This document shows positions 9,086-17,723 of a DNA stretch of 64,000 nt, in pieces. Source of the stretch: Hyphomicrobium zavarzinii ATCC 27496 (GTDB lineage: Bacteria > Pseudomonadota > Alphaproteobacteria > Rhizobiales > Hyphomicrobiaceae); the NCBI RefSeq assembly GCF_000383415.1, contig NZ_KB911264.1:86990-150989 (forward strand), in the 5' to 3' direction. Each line of letters begins with the position of its first letter. The stretch's first letter is position 1. The notes beneath the pieces are model-generated. The model was not told the DNA's origin. It worked only from the letters and a program-made list of their open reading frames with translations, and did not search any database. The position numbers were made by a program, and so were the translations under genes.

Positions 9086-10477
9086 ATGTCGACCACCAGG
9101 CTGAAAAACAGCACCACGGAGCTGAGGGATCTCGACGCTCTCCACCACCTCCATCCCTTCACCAACCACAAGTCCCTGCGCGCGGGCGGCGCCCGCGTGA
9201 TCGTCAAGGGAGACGGGCCCTACATCTGGGACAGCGAAGGCAAACGCATCCTCGACGGCATGGCCGGTCTCTGGACCACCAACGTCGGCTACGGCCGCGC
9301 CGAGCTGGCGGATGCCGCCCGCGACCAGATGCTGGAGCTGCCGTTTTACAATACGTTCTTCCGCACCACGCACCCGCCGGTCATTGCCCTCTCCCAGAAG
9401 CTCGCCGAGATCACGCCGCCCCACATCAATCAGGTGTTCTACGGCTCCTCGGGATCGGAATCGAACGACACGGCCATCCGCCTCATCCGCCACTATTGGG
9501 CGCTCAAGGGAGAGCCCAAGCGGCGCATTATCATTTCCCGCAAAAACGCCTACCACGGCTCTACCATTGCGGCGGGCTCGATGGGCGGTATGCCCCACGT
9601 CCATCAGCACAGCTATCCGGTATATGAAGGCTTCCGCCACGTGATGGACCCCTACTGGTTCGGCGAAGGCAAGGACGGCGAAAGCCTCGATGAGTTCGGC
9701 CTGCGCGCCGCGAAGGCTCTCGAAGACGAGATCCTGGCCGTCGGTCCTGAGAACGTCGCGGCCTTCGCGGCCGAGCCTGTGCAGGGCGCCGGCGGCGTCA
9801 AGATCCCGCCCGCCACCTATTGGCCGGCGGTTCAAAAAATCATCGACAAGTACGGCATCCTCTTCCTGGCCGACGAGGTCATCACCGGCTTCGGCCGCCT
9901 CGGCACCTGGTTTGCGTCCGACTACTACGGGCTCAAGCCGAACCTCATCACCTTCGCCAAGGCGGTGACCTCGGGATACATCCCCCTCTCCGGCCTCCTC
10001 ATCGACGACCGCATCGTCGAAGCTCTGATGGGCCACGACGACGATTTCAACCACGGCTACACCTTCTCGGGCCATCCTGTGGCGTGCGCCGTCGCGCTCA
10101 AGAACCTCGAGATCATGGAGCGCGAGAAGCTCGTGCAGCGCGTGAACGAGGTGGGCGCTCCCGCTCTCGCCAAGGTTTTCGAGAAGTTCAAGGACCACCC
10201 GCTCGTCGGCGAGGTGCGCACCGTCGGCATGCTCGGCGCCATCGAGCTGGTCGCCGATAAGCGCACGCGCCGCCGCTTCGACAACCCCGGCCGCGTCGGC
10301 CTCATCTGCCGCGACCACTTCTTCCGCGAAGGTTTCATCATGCGCGCCGTCTTCGACACCATGGTCTGTGCCCCGCCACTCATCTGGGGCGAGGAGCAGT
10401 TCGCGGAGGCCGAGCGCGTGATCCGCAAGGCGCTCGATCTCACGCTCGCCGACGTCGCCGGAGAAATCGCTGCATGA
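9086..10477 (+). CDS. spuC: Class III aminotransferase, putrescine-pyruvate type (SpuC-like)
   Basis: PLP-dependent class III aminotransferase, 463 aa from the ATG at 9086, which follows AGGAG by 10 bases. The N-terminal DLDALHHLHPFTNHKSL and LDGMAGLWTTNVGYGR are typical of the SpuC/putrescine-pyruvate and omega-amine aminotransferase group. PLP motifs: [43 protein letters not shown] (Asp contacting the pyridine N), and the Schiff-base Lys in ITFAKAVTSGYIPLSG. It would convert putrescine plus pyruvate to 4-aminobutanal plus alanine, bypassing glutamylation, or act on a gamma-glutamylated amine. Its stop overlaps the puuD start (ATGA). Substrate assignment is by similarity and context. Confidence 0.78.
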   Translation: MSTTRLKNSTTELRDLDALHHLHPFTNHKSLRAGGARVIVKGDGPYIWDSEGKRILDGMAGLWTTNVGYGRAELADAARDQMLELPFYNTFFRTTHPPVIALSQKLAEITPPHINQVFYGSSGSESNDTAIRLIRHYWALKGEPKRRIIISRKNAYHGSTIAAGSMGGMPHVHQHSYPVYEGFRHVMDPYWFGEGKDGESLDEFGLRAAKALEDEILAVGPENVAAFAAEPVQGAGGVKIPPATYWPAVQKIIDKYGILFLADEVITGFGRLGTWFASDYYGLKPNLITFAKAVTSGYIPLSGLLIDDRIVEALMGHDDDFNHGYTFSGHPVACAVALKNLEIMEREKLVQRVNEVGAPALAKVFEKFKDHPLVGEVRTVGMLGAIELVADKRTRRRFDNPGRVGLICRDHFFREGFIMRAVFDTMVCAPPLIWGEEQFAEAERVIRKALDLTLADVAGEIAA

Positions 10478-11214
10478 GCCGGCCCCTCGTCGTTATCCCG
10501 TCCGACACCAAAGTCATCGAGGGCCTGACCTTCGACGCCGTGGGGCGCAAATACTCCACGGCAGTCGCCGAGGTGGCCGAATGCCAGCCGCTGCTCGTAC
10601 CGCTCGACACGGCGCTGACGGACATTGGCGCCATTCTCGAAATCGCCGACGCCATCCTGCTTTCGGGCAGCGTCTCCAATGTGCATCCGAGCCTCTACGG
10701 CACGGAGGACCCGCTTCGCCCCGAGACCATGGACCCCGCGCGCGACAACGTCACCATCCCGCTCATCCGCACGGCGGTGGACAACAAGATCCCGCTGTTC
10801 GCCATCTGCCGCGGCTATCAGGAGCTGAACGTCGCCATGGGCGGCAGCCTGCATCAGGCCGTTCACGATCAGCCGCACCTCAACGACCACCGCGAGAACC
10901 CGAAGCTCGTGATGGACGATCGCTTCGGCCCCGCCCATCCGATCAAGCTCGACGATGAACTGCGCTCCTGGATCGGCAAGGACCAGATCATCGTCAACTC
11001 CCTCCATGGCCAGGGCATCGCGCGCCTCGCCGAGCGCCTACGTCCGCAGGCCTATGCCGAGGACGGGCTGGTCGAAGCCGTGCTCGGTCCGAAGGATCAT
11101 CCGTTCTGCCTCGGCGTGCAGTGGCATCCCGAATGGCACGCTAAAAACAATCCCGTCTCCATTGAGCTGTTCCGGCGCTTTGGCGACGCGGCCAGAAAGA
11201 TTTCATCGTCATGA
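10474..11214 (+). CDS. puuD: Gamma-glutamyl-gamma-aminobutyrate hydrolase
   Basis: Class I glutamine-amidotransferase-fold hydrolase, 246 aa, which releases GABA and glutamate from gamma-glutamyl-GABA in the cytoplasm. The nucleophile is Cys112 in FAICRGYQELNVAMGG, and the His-Glu pair is His218/Glu220 in LGVQWHPEWH. The Peptidase C26 features DAILLSGSVSNVHPSLYG (PuuD-specific loop) and DHRENPK are present. It overlaps the aminotransferase upstream and the second puuA downstream by 4 bases each, so all three are translationally coupled. Family and role are well supported. Confidence 0.9.
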   Translation: MSRPLVVIPSDTKVIEGLTFDAVGRKYSTAVAEVAECQPLLVPLDTALTDIGAILEIADAILLSGSVSNVHPSLYGTEDPLRPETMDPARDNVTIPLIRTAVDNKIPLFAICRGYQELNVAMGGSLHQAVHDQPHLNDHRENPKLVMDDRFGPAHPIKLDDELRSWIGKDQIIVNSLHGQGIARLAERLRPQAYAEDGLVEAVLGPKDHPFCLGVQWHPEWHAKNNPVSIELFRRFGDAARKISSS

Positions 11215-12560
11215 GCAACAGGTTTCTCTCGGTCGACGAGGCCAAGGACTTCCTTGCGGCCAATCCCACGGTGCAGTGGATCGATGCGTTCGTGCTCGAC
11301 ACGAACGGGCACCCGCGCGGAAAGCGGCTGCGCCGCGGCGATCTCGTCGGCGTTGCCAAGAGCGGCATGATGATGCCCGGCTCGGTGTTCATTATGGACC
11401 CGCGCGGCAACTGCATCGCCGAAACGGGCCGGCTATGGACGACCGGAGATCCGGACTACAATTTCCGCATCCTCGCGGGCACGCTCGGAGCCGTTCCCGT
11501 GGACGGCACGCGCTTCGCCCAGGCCGTCATCGTGCCCGAGAAGGACGATCCGCTCGACCCGCGCTTGGTTCTTCAGAAGCAGGTGGAGCGTTTCAAGGCC
11601 CACGGCCATACGCCCGTCGCCGCCGTCGAGCTGGAGTTCTACGTAACCTGTCCCGGCCCGGGCGGCTCATTCACGCTCGAAGCGCCCCCCGGCGTATCGA
11701 AGGACCCGGACATCCCCCTCACCTTCCAGTTCGAGGACATGGACGCGCTCCAGGCGTTCAATGACGACATCTACCGCATCGCCGAGACCCAGGGCCTTCC
11801 GGTCGACGCGCTCACCCAGGAAAGCGGTCCGTCCCAGTTCGAGATCAACCTCAAGCACAGCGACGACGTGGTGCAGGCCGCGCTCGACGGTCTCCTGCTG
11901 AAGCGCGCCGTGAAGGCCGCCGCCCGCGCCCACGGCCTGTTTGCAACGTTCATGGCCAAGCCGCATCATGACTGGGCAGGCTCCGGCATGCACATTCACA
12001 TGAGCCTGATCGACAAGGCCGGTGCCAACGTCTTCGCCGGAGAACCCATCTCTCCGCTGTTCCGACACGCACTCGGCGGCCTGCGCGAAACCATGCCTGA
12101 TTTCATGACCATCTGGGCCCAGTCCGCCAACGCCTACCGCCGTTACGTGCCGGAAAGCTACGTCTCGATGGCCGCCCACTGGGGATTCAACAACCGCACC
12201 GTGGCGCTGCGCATCCCCGATCAGAAGGGCCCCGGCACCCGCGTCGAGCACCGCGTTGCGGGCGCCGACGCAAATCCCTATCTCGTGATAGCGGCCATCC
12301 TTGCCGGAGCGGCCCATGGCATCGCGAACAAGATCGACCCCGGCCCCGAGGTGCAAGGCAACAGCGAGGAGCTGGACGCCACCCCGCTGCCGACCACCTG
12401 GGCGAGCGCGCTGGAGCGCTTCGAGACCTCATCCGTCGTGCGCGACGCCTTCGGCGTGGAGTTCCAGAACGTCTTCGCGCGCCTCAAGAACACGGAGCGC
12501 CTGAACTTCGAACGCATCGTCACCTCGCTCGACCATCTTTGGTACGCGCAGGTGGCATGA
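11211..12560 (+). CDS. puuA2: Gamma-glutamylpolyamine synthetase, glutamine synthetase family (copy 2)
   Basis: Second glutamine-synthetase-fold ligase, 449 aa, coupled to puuD by an ATGA overlap. Motifs: WIDAFVLDTNGHPRGKRL (N-terminal), VAAVELEFYV (metal Glu), PSQFEINLKHSDD, GSGMHIHMSLID (His), AAHWGFNNRTVALRIP in place of the usual NRSAG-type glutamate loop, and GADANPYLVIAAILAGA. It is closer in layout to E. coli PuuA than copy 1 is. The two copies differ throughout and in the substrate loop (NNRTVALRIP against DNRSAGLRVP), so they are unlikely to be recent duplicates and may prefer different amines. It is followed by puuC. Confidence 0.82.
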   Translation: MSNRFLSVDEAKDFLAANPTVQWIDAFVLDTNGHPRGKRLRRGDLVGVAKSGMMMPGSVFIMDPRGNCIAETGRLWTTGDPDYNFRILAGTLGAVPVDGTRFAQAVIVPEKDDPLDPRLVLQKQVERFKAHGHTPVAAVELEFYVTCPGPGGSFTLEAPPGVSKDPDIPLTFQFEDMDALQAFNDDIYRIAETQGLPVDALTQESGPSQFEINLKHSDDVVQAALDGLLLKRAVKAAARAHGLFATFMAKPHHDWAGSGMHIHMSLIDKAGANVFAGEPISPLFRHALGGLRETMPDFMTIWAQSANAYRRYVPESYVSMAAHWGFNNRTVALRIPDQKGPGTRVEHRVAGADANPYLVIAAILAGAAHGIANKIDPGPEVQGNSEELDATPLPTTWASALERFETSSVVRDAFGVEFQNVFARLKNTERLNFERIVTSLDHLWYAQVA

Positions 12561-12563
12561 GAA

Positions 12564-12593
12564 CCAGAGTTGCATGAGCCAGAGTTGCACGAG
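12564..12593 (+). repeat. 15-bp tandem duplication before puuC
   Basis: CCAGAGTTGCATGAG is followed at once by CCAGAGTTGCACGAG (one mismatch). It sits in the 41-bp gap between puuA2 and puuC. The GAG at the end of the second copy belongs to the GAGGCAG ribosome-binding region of puuC. Confidence 0.75.
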
Positions 12594-12601
12594 GCAGTAA
12601 C

Positions 12602-14092
12602 ATGACCTCACTCGCGCACTTCCAGAAAATTGCCGAAGCCCTCGCGCTTCCCGGCAAAGCCATCATCGGCGGTCACAAAGTGCCGGCCGTGAGCGGCATC
12701 ACCTTCGACAACGTATCGCCGCGCGACGGCCGCGTGCTGAACCAGGTCGCCGCCTGCGCCGCAGCCGACGTGGACATCGCCGTCGAAAGCGCGCGCTCGG
12801 CCTTCGAGGATGGGCGCTGGCGCAAGCTGCCCTACCGCGAGAAGAAACGCATTCTCTTCAAACTCGCCGACATCATGGAGCGCGAGACGGAAACGCTCGC
12901 CGTCCTCGAAAGCCTCGACGTCGGCAAGCCGATCTCCAACACGCTCGCCGCCGACATCCCCCAGGCCATCCGCACCACTCGCTACTACGCCGAAGCGCTC
13001 GATAAGATCTACGGAGAGGTGGGTCCCGAGACCCCCGACCGCTTCTCCTTCGCCGTGCACGAGCCGCTCGGCGTCATCGGAGCCATCGTGCCGTGGAACT
13101 TCCCGCTCCACATGGCGATGTGGAAAGTAGCCCCGGCCCTGGCCATGGGAAACTCGGTGGTGCTGAAGCCTGCCGAGCAGTCCCCCCTCACCGCCCTGAA
13201 GCTCGGCGAGCTTGCGCTCGAAGCAGGCGTGCCGCCCGGCGTACTCAACGTCATTCCGGGCATGGGTGGAGAGGCGGGCAAGGCACTCGCGCTCCACAAC
13301 GACGTGGACATGATTGCCTTCACGGGCTCGGGCGCGGTCGGCCGGCTGCTGATGCAGTACTCCGGGCAAAGCAACTTGAAGCGCGTGAGCCTCGAGCTCG
13401 GCGGCAAGTCTCCGCATATCGTGTTCGCCGATTGCCCCGATCTCGAGATGGCGGCCACCCATGCGGCTTGGGGCATCTTCTACAATCAGGGCGAGGTGTG
13501 CACTGCAGCCTCGCGCCTTCTCGTCCATGAGAGTATCGCCGACGCCTTCGTCGACAAGCTGCTCGGGGTCGCCCGCTCCATCGCCGCGGGAGACCCGCTC
13601 GATCCGGCCACGGCCTTCGGCGCCATGGTCTCCGCCGAGCAGATGAAGACGGCCCTTCGCTACATCGATACAGCAAACCGCGAAGGCGGCGCGCTCCGTC
13701 TCGGCGGCAATCGCACGCGCATCGAAAGCGGCGGCTACTACGTCGAGCCCACCGTCTTCGATCACATCGCCCCATCCGCGACGCTCTCCCGCGAGGAGGT
13801 GTTCGGACCCGTGCTCGCCGTCACGCGCTTCGGCGGCACCGACGAAGCGCTGAAGCTCGCCAACGACACGCCTTACGGGCTGGCCGCCGGTCTTTGGACG
13901 CGCGACGTGAGCCTCGCCCATCGCGCCGCCCGCGAGCTTCGCGCCGGTCTCGTCTGGGTCAATGGCTGGGACAGTTGCGACATCACGATGCCCTTCGGCG
14001 GCTTCAAGCAATCCGGCTTCGGCCGCGACCGCTCGCTGCACGCCCTTCATAAGTATGCCGACCTGAAATCGGTCTCCATCACGCTCCTCTGA
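12602..14092 (+). CDS. puuC: Gamma-glutamyl-gamma-aminobutyraldehyde dehydrogenase
   Basis: NAD(P)-dependent aldehyde dehydrogenase, 496 aa, the usual PuuC length. It oxidises gamma-glutamyl-gamma-aminobutyraldehyde to gamma-glutamyl-GABA, and probably free 4-aminobutanal from the aminotransferase route. Motifs: GVIGAIVPWNFPLHMAMWK (NAD-binding start), VVLKPAEQSPL, FTGSGAVGRLL, the general-base Glu in SLELGGKSPHIVFAD, and catalytic Cys300 in NQGEVCTAASRL. C-terminal EEVFGPVLAV and MPFGGFKQSGFGRD are present. The ATG follows GAGGCAGTAAC. It is 2 bp from gabD, so the two dehydrogenases are probably co-translated. Confidence 0.88.
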   Translation: MTSLAHFQKIAEALALPGKAIIGGHKVPAVSGITFDNVSPRDGRVLNQVAACAAADVDIAVESARSAFEDGRWRKLPYREKKRILFKLADIMERETETLAVLESLDVGKPISNTLAADIPQAIRTTRYYAEALDKIYGEVGPETPDRFSFAVHEPLGVIGAIVPWNFPLHMAMWKVAPALAMGNSVVLKPAEQSPLTALKLGELALEAGVPPGVLNVIPGMGGEAGKALALHNDVDMIAFTGSGAVGRLLMQYSGQSNLKRVSLELGGKSPHIVFADCPDLEMAATHAAWGIFYNQGEVCTAASRLLVHESIADAFVDKLLGVARSIAAGDPLDPATAFGAMVSAEQMKTALRYIDTANREGGALRLGGNRTRIESGGYYVEPTVFDHIAPSATLSREEVFGPVLAVTRFGGTDEALKLANDTPYGLAAGLWTRDVSLAHRAARELRAGLVWVNGWDSCDITMPFGGFKQSGFGRDRSLHALHKYADLKSVSITLL

Positions 14093-14094
14093 CG

Positions 14095-15555
14095 GTGAAC
14101 ACCATGAACGCCTCTCCGCCCCGGTATCCCAACGCAGCGCTCATCGGCGGCCAGTGGGTCACCGGGCCGGACACGTTCCCGGTGATCGATCCCGCCACCG
14201 GCGCGGAGGTCGGCCGCGTGCCCGATCTCGGTGCCGCCGAAACGAAAACGGCCATCGACGCTGCCGAGGCCGCGCTTCCGGCATGGTCGAAGAAGACGGC
14301 CAAGGAGCGCGCTCAGATCCTGAAGCGCTGGTTCGATCTCGTAACCGCCGATACCGAGCACCTGGCTCAGCTCATGACGGCCGAGCAGGGCAAGCCGCTC
14401 GCCGAAGCGCGCGGCGAGGTGGCCTACGGCGCGTCCTTCATCGAGTGGTTCGCCGAGGAAGGAAAACGCGCCTACGGCCGCACCATCCCGACGACGGCAG
14501 CCGGCAAGCGCTACATCACCATCAAGCAGCCGATCGGCGTGGTAGCCGCCATCGCGCCTTGGAACTTCCCGATCGCGATGATCACCCGCAAGGTCGCGCC
14601 CGCGCTCGCCGCGGGCTGCACGGTCGTCGTCAAACCCGCCGAGGATACGCCTCTCTGCGCCATCGCCATCGCCAAGCTCGCGCTCGATGCGGGCGTGCCG
14701 CCCGGCGTGTTCAACGTGATCACCACCGCGAACGCCCCCGCCGTCGGCAAGGTGCTGTGCGAGGACAGCCGCGTGCGCAAGCTCTCGTTCACCGGCTCGA
14801 CGGAGGTCGGCAAGGCGCTCTACCGGCAGTGCGCGAGCAACGTCAAGAAGCTCACGCTGGAGCTTGGCGGAAACGCGCCGCTCCTCGTGTTCGACGACGC
14901 GAACCTGGAGCAGGCCGTCGCCGGTGCCATGGCTTCCAAGTATCGCAACGCCGGACAGACCTGCGTGTGCGCGAACCGAATTCTCGTGCAGTCCGGCATC
15001 TACGATCGCTTCGCCGAAGCGTTGGCCGCCGAGGTGAAGAAGCTGAAGGTCGGGCCTGGACGCGACGCGGGCGTCGTCATCGGGCCGCTCATCAACGCGG
15101 ATGCAGCAAAGAAGGTCGATGGCCTCGTGCGCGATGCCGTCGGCAAGGGCGCGAAAGTGATCGTCGGCGGCTCCCCGGCTGCTGCCGGTCCACTCTTCTA
15201 TCAGCCGAGCGTCGTGACCGGCGTCACGCCCGACATGACCATCGTGCACGAGGAGATCTTCGGCCCCGTCGCAGCTCTCATTCGCTTCGAGACGGACGAG
15301 GAGGCGATCCGCATCGCGAACGACACGCCGTTCGGCCTCGCCGCCTATCTCTTCAGCCAGAACCTCGGCCGCGCCTGGAGTGTCGCCGAGGCTCTCGATG
15401 CAGGCATGGTCGGCGTCAACGAAGGATTGTTCTCGAACGAGACCGTCCCCTTCGGCGGCGTGAAGGAATCCGGACTCGGCCGCGAGGGCGCGGCCGAAGG
15501 ACTGGATGAATACCTGGAGACGAAGTTCATCTGTCTCGGAGGGATAGCCTCATAA
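14095..15555 (+). CDS. gabD: Succinate-semialdehyde dehydrogenase
   Basis: Aldehyde dehydrogenase of the GabD group, 486 aa from GTG at 14095; an ATG at 14104 would shorten it by three residues. It oxidises succinate semialdehyde, formed from GABA, to succinate. Catalytic Cys290 lies in NAGQTCVCANRI; the CxC pair is typical of GabD. Other motifs: GVVAAIAPWNFPIAMITRK, VVVKPAEDTPL, FTGSTEVGKAL, TLELGGNAPLLVFDD, and C-terminal VPFGGVKESGLGREG. Directly follows puuC, linking the Puu pathway to the TCA cycle within one operon. Confidence 0.9.
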   Translation: MNTMNASPPRYPNAALIGGQWVTGPDTFPVIDPATGAEVGRVPDLGAAETKTAIDAAEAALPAWSKKTAKERAQILKRWFDLVTADTEHLAQLMTAEQGKPLAEARGEVAYGASFIEWFAEEGKRAYGRTIPTTAAGKRYITIKQPIGVVAAIAPWNFPIAMITRKVAPALAAGCTVVVKPAEDTPLCAIAIAKLALDAGVPPGVFNVITTANAPAVGKVLCEDSRVRKLSFTGSTEVGKALYRQCASNVKKLTLELGGNAPLLVFDDANLEQAVAGAMASKYRNAGQTCVCANRILVQSGIYDRFAEALAAEVKKLKVGPGRDAGVVIGPLINADAAKKVDGLVRDAVGKGAKVIVGGSPAAAGPLFYQPSVVTGVTPDMTIVHEEIFGPVAALIRFETDEEAIRIANDTPFGLAAYLFSQNLGRAWSVAEALDAGMVGVNEGLFSNETVPFGGVKESGLGREGAAEGLDEYLETKFICLGGIAS

Positions 15556-15653
15556 CGAGGCAACGCCTCTCCATAACTGACTACACTTTGCGCACTCTCG
15601 ATTTCGGCGGCGGGGCTATTGTCGATTAGCTTTTATCAAACGGGGAGCAACCC

Positions 15654-16742
15654 ATGGCGAACGAGATTTTCTCTAGACTGAATGGCTCGGCCAGCCGCCG
15701 TTCGTTTCTGGCCGGCCTCGGCGCAGCGGCCGTCGGCTTCAGCTTTTCCCGCAAAGGCTTCGCCGCAGAGGAAAAGAAGCTCAACTTCTACAACTGGGAT
15801 ACCTACATCGGCGAAACGACGCTCGACGACTTCAAGACGGCCTCGGGCATCGACGTCAACATGAGCCTGTTCGCCACCAACGACGAGCTGTTCGCCAAAC
15901 TGAGAGCGGGCAACCCCGGCTACGACGTGATCGTTCCCGGCAGCGAGTTCGTGGAGCGCATGGTGCAGGCCAACCTGCTCGAGCCGCTCGACCACGCCAA
16001 GATCCCCAACATCAAGAACGTGGCGCCGGAGTTCATCAACGACGCGCCTTACGATCCGGGCCGCAAGTACAGCCTGCCCTACACCTGGCTCGTCATCGGC
16101 ATCGCCTTCCGCAAGAGCAAGGTGAAGGAGACACCCGATAGCTGGAAGGTGCTGTTCGAGTCCGACCAGTACAAGGGCCGCATCTCCGTCATGTCGGATG
16201 CGAGCGAGCTTTACCGGCATGTCTTCAAGTATCTCGGCCACTCAGCCAACAAGCCGACGCCCGAGCTGATCCTCGAAGCCGAGAAGATCCTGAAGAAGCA
16301 GAAGCCGTTCATCAAATCCTTCCACGAGGACAACGGCCAGGACCTCCTGCTCTCGGGCGAGGTCGACGTGGTGATGGAGTACAACGGCGACATCGCCCAG
16401 ATCATGACCGAGGACGACGACATCAGCTTCATCGTGCCGAAGGAAGGCGCGCTGAAGCAGTCGGATACGCTGGCGATCCCGAAGGGCGCCCCGCATCCTG
16501 AGAACGCGCACGCATTCATAAATTTCCTTCTCGATGCCAACACCGGCAAGGAGATCTACGAGACCATCAAGTTCCCGTCTCCGAATGCCGCAGCAACCGC
16601 GCTGATGCCGGACGACTACAAGAACAATCCCGTCATCTTCCCGCCTGCCGATCTGGTGGCCAAGTGTGAGTATCCCCAATACGCCGGCACCGAGATCACG
16701 CGCCTGCTCGACGAGAGCATGACGCGCCTCCGCGCCGACTGA
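15654..16742 (+). CDS. Polyamine-type ABC transporter substrate-binding protein with Tat signal
   Basis: Periplasmic binding protein of the PotD/PotF family, 362 aa. The N-terminus carries twin arginines (SRRSFLAGLGAAAVGFSF, Arg15-Arg16), so export is probably by the Tat pathway, unlike the Sec-type PotF at 5088. The mature protein begins KKLNFYNWDTYIGETTLDDF. At the position where PotF has Ser-Asp and PotD has Thr-Glu after the Trp, this one has Asp-Thr, so its ligand cannot be read from the known code. ATG follows GGGGAGCAACCC. It heads a four-gene operon (binding protein, two permeases, ATPase) downstream of gabD with a 98-bp gap that probably holds a promoter. Confidence 0.85.
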   Translation: MANEIFSRLNGSASRRSFLAGLGAAAVGFSFSRKGFAAEEKKLNFYNWDTYIGETTLDDFKTASGIDVNMSLFATNDELFAKLRAGNPGYDVIVPGSEFVERMVQANLLEPLDHAKIPNIKNVAPEFINDAPYDPGRKYSLPYTWLVIGIAFRKSKVKETPDSWKVLFESDQYKGRISVMSDASELYRHVFKYLGHSANKPTPELILEAEKILKKQKPFIKSFHEDNGQDLLLSGEVDVVMEYNGDIAQIMTEDDDISFIVPKEGALKQSDTLAIPKGAPHPENAHAFINFLLDANTGKEIYETIKFPSPNAAATALMPDDYKNNPVIFPPADLVAKCEYPQYAGTEITRLLDESMTRLRAD

Positions 16743-16796
16743 GACCGGAGAATGACCACCGTGATGTAGCAGCGACAGCGCGAGGAATGGGGTCTC

Positions 16797-17714
16797 ATGG
16801 CAGCTCGTGAATCTACGGAATCGAGGCTAGCCTTCTGGGCCACGGCACTGCCGCCCTTGCTTTGGGTGGCAGTGTTTTTCCTCATTCCGCTCGGCGTGAT
16901 CTGGGCCTACAGCTTCGGCGAGAACCTCGGGCTCACAGGCGTCTCGATCAGCGGCACCTTCGCCAACTACGCGCGCGCCTTCGAGCCGCTCTATCTGCAG
17001 ATCTTCGCCAAATCCGTCTTCGTCGCGGGCGTTACCACCCTTCTCTGCCTCATCATCGGCTTCCCGGTCGCGCTCGCCATCGTGTTCGCCAGCGAGCGAT
17101 GGCGCCCGTGGCTCCTGCTGCTGGTGATGCTGCCGTTCTGGACCAACCTGCTCATCCGCACCTATGCCCTCATCGCCGTTCTGAGAACGGAGGGCTATGT
17201 GAACTACGGCCTCGCGTGGATTTGGGAAAGCGCGAGCTGGCTGAAGACCCTGGTCGGCCTCGAGCCCTTGGCGCCCTACGAGCCCCTGCAGCTCCTCTAC
17301 AACAACTTCGCAGTGGTCTTCGGCCTCGTCTACGTGCACCTCCCCTTCATGGTGCTGCCGCTCTACGCCGCCCTCGATCGTCTCGACCGCTCGCTGATGG
17401 AGGCGAGTCTCGATCTCGGAGCCGGACACCTCCGCACGCTCTTTTCCATCGTCGTTCCGCTCGCGCTCCCGGGCATCATCTCCGGCGTCATCATCACATT
17501 CGTGCCGGCCCTCGGCGCCTATTTGACGCCCGACCTGCTCGGCGGACCGGATAGCCAGATGATCGCCAACGTCATCGAGCGCCAGTTCAAGAAAGCAAAC
17601 GATTGGCCCTTCGGCGCGGCGCTCTCGTTCCTGCTGATGTACGCAACCTTCATCGCCATCGCGTTGCGCGCTTATCTCTCGCGCGGCAAGGCGGCCGATG
17701 CGCACGGCATTTGA
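16797..17714 (+). CDS. Polyamine-type ABC transporter permease (PotB/PotH class)
   Basis: Inner-membrane permease, 305 aa. The first span is in LLWVAVFFLIPLGVIWAYSF, with five or more further hydrophobic stretches. The EAA loop (MEASLDLGAGHLRTLFSIVVP) and ALPGIISGVIITFVPALGAY place it in the PotB class. Compared with potH at 2840 it is clearly a different lineage, so the second transporter is not a recent duplication. It lies 54 bp after the binding-protein gene and 9 bp before the partner permease. Confidence 0.87.
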   Translation: MAARESTESRLAFWATALPPLLWVAVFFLIPLGVIWAYSFGENLGLTGVSISGTFANYARAFEPLYLQIFAKSVFVAGVTTLLCLIIGFPVALAIVFASERWRPWLLLLVMLPFWTNLLIRTYALIAVLRTEGYVNYGLAWIWESASWLKTLVGLEPLAPYEPLQLLYNNFAVVFGLVYVHLPFMVLPLYAALDRLDRSLMEASLDLGAGHLRTLFSIVVPLALPGIISGVIITFVPALGAYLTPDLLGGPDSQMIANVIERQFKKANDWPFGAALSFLLMYATFIAIALRAYLSRGKAADAHGI

Positions 17715-17723
17715 GGGGGAGCC

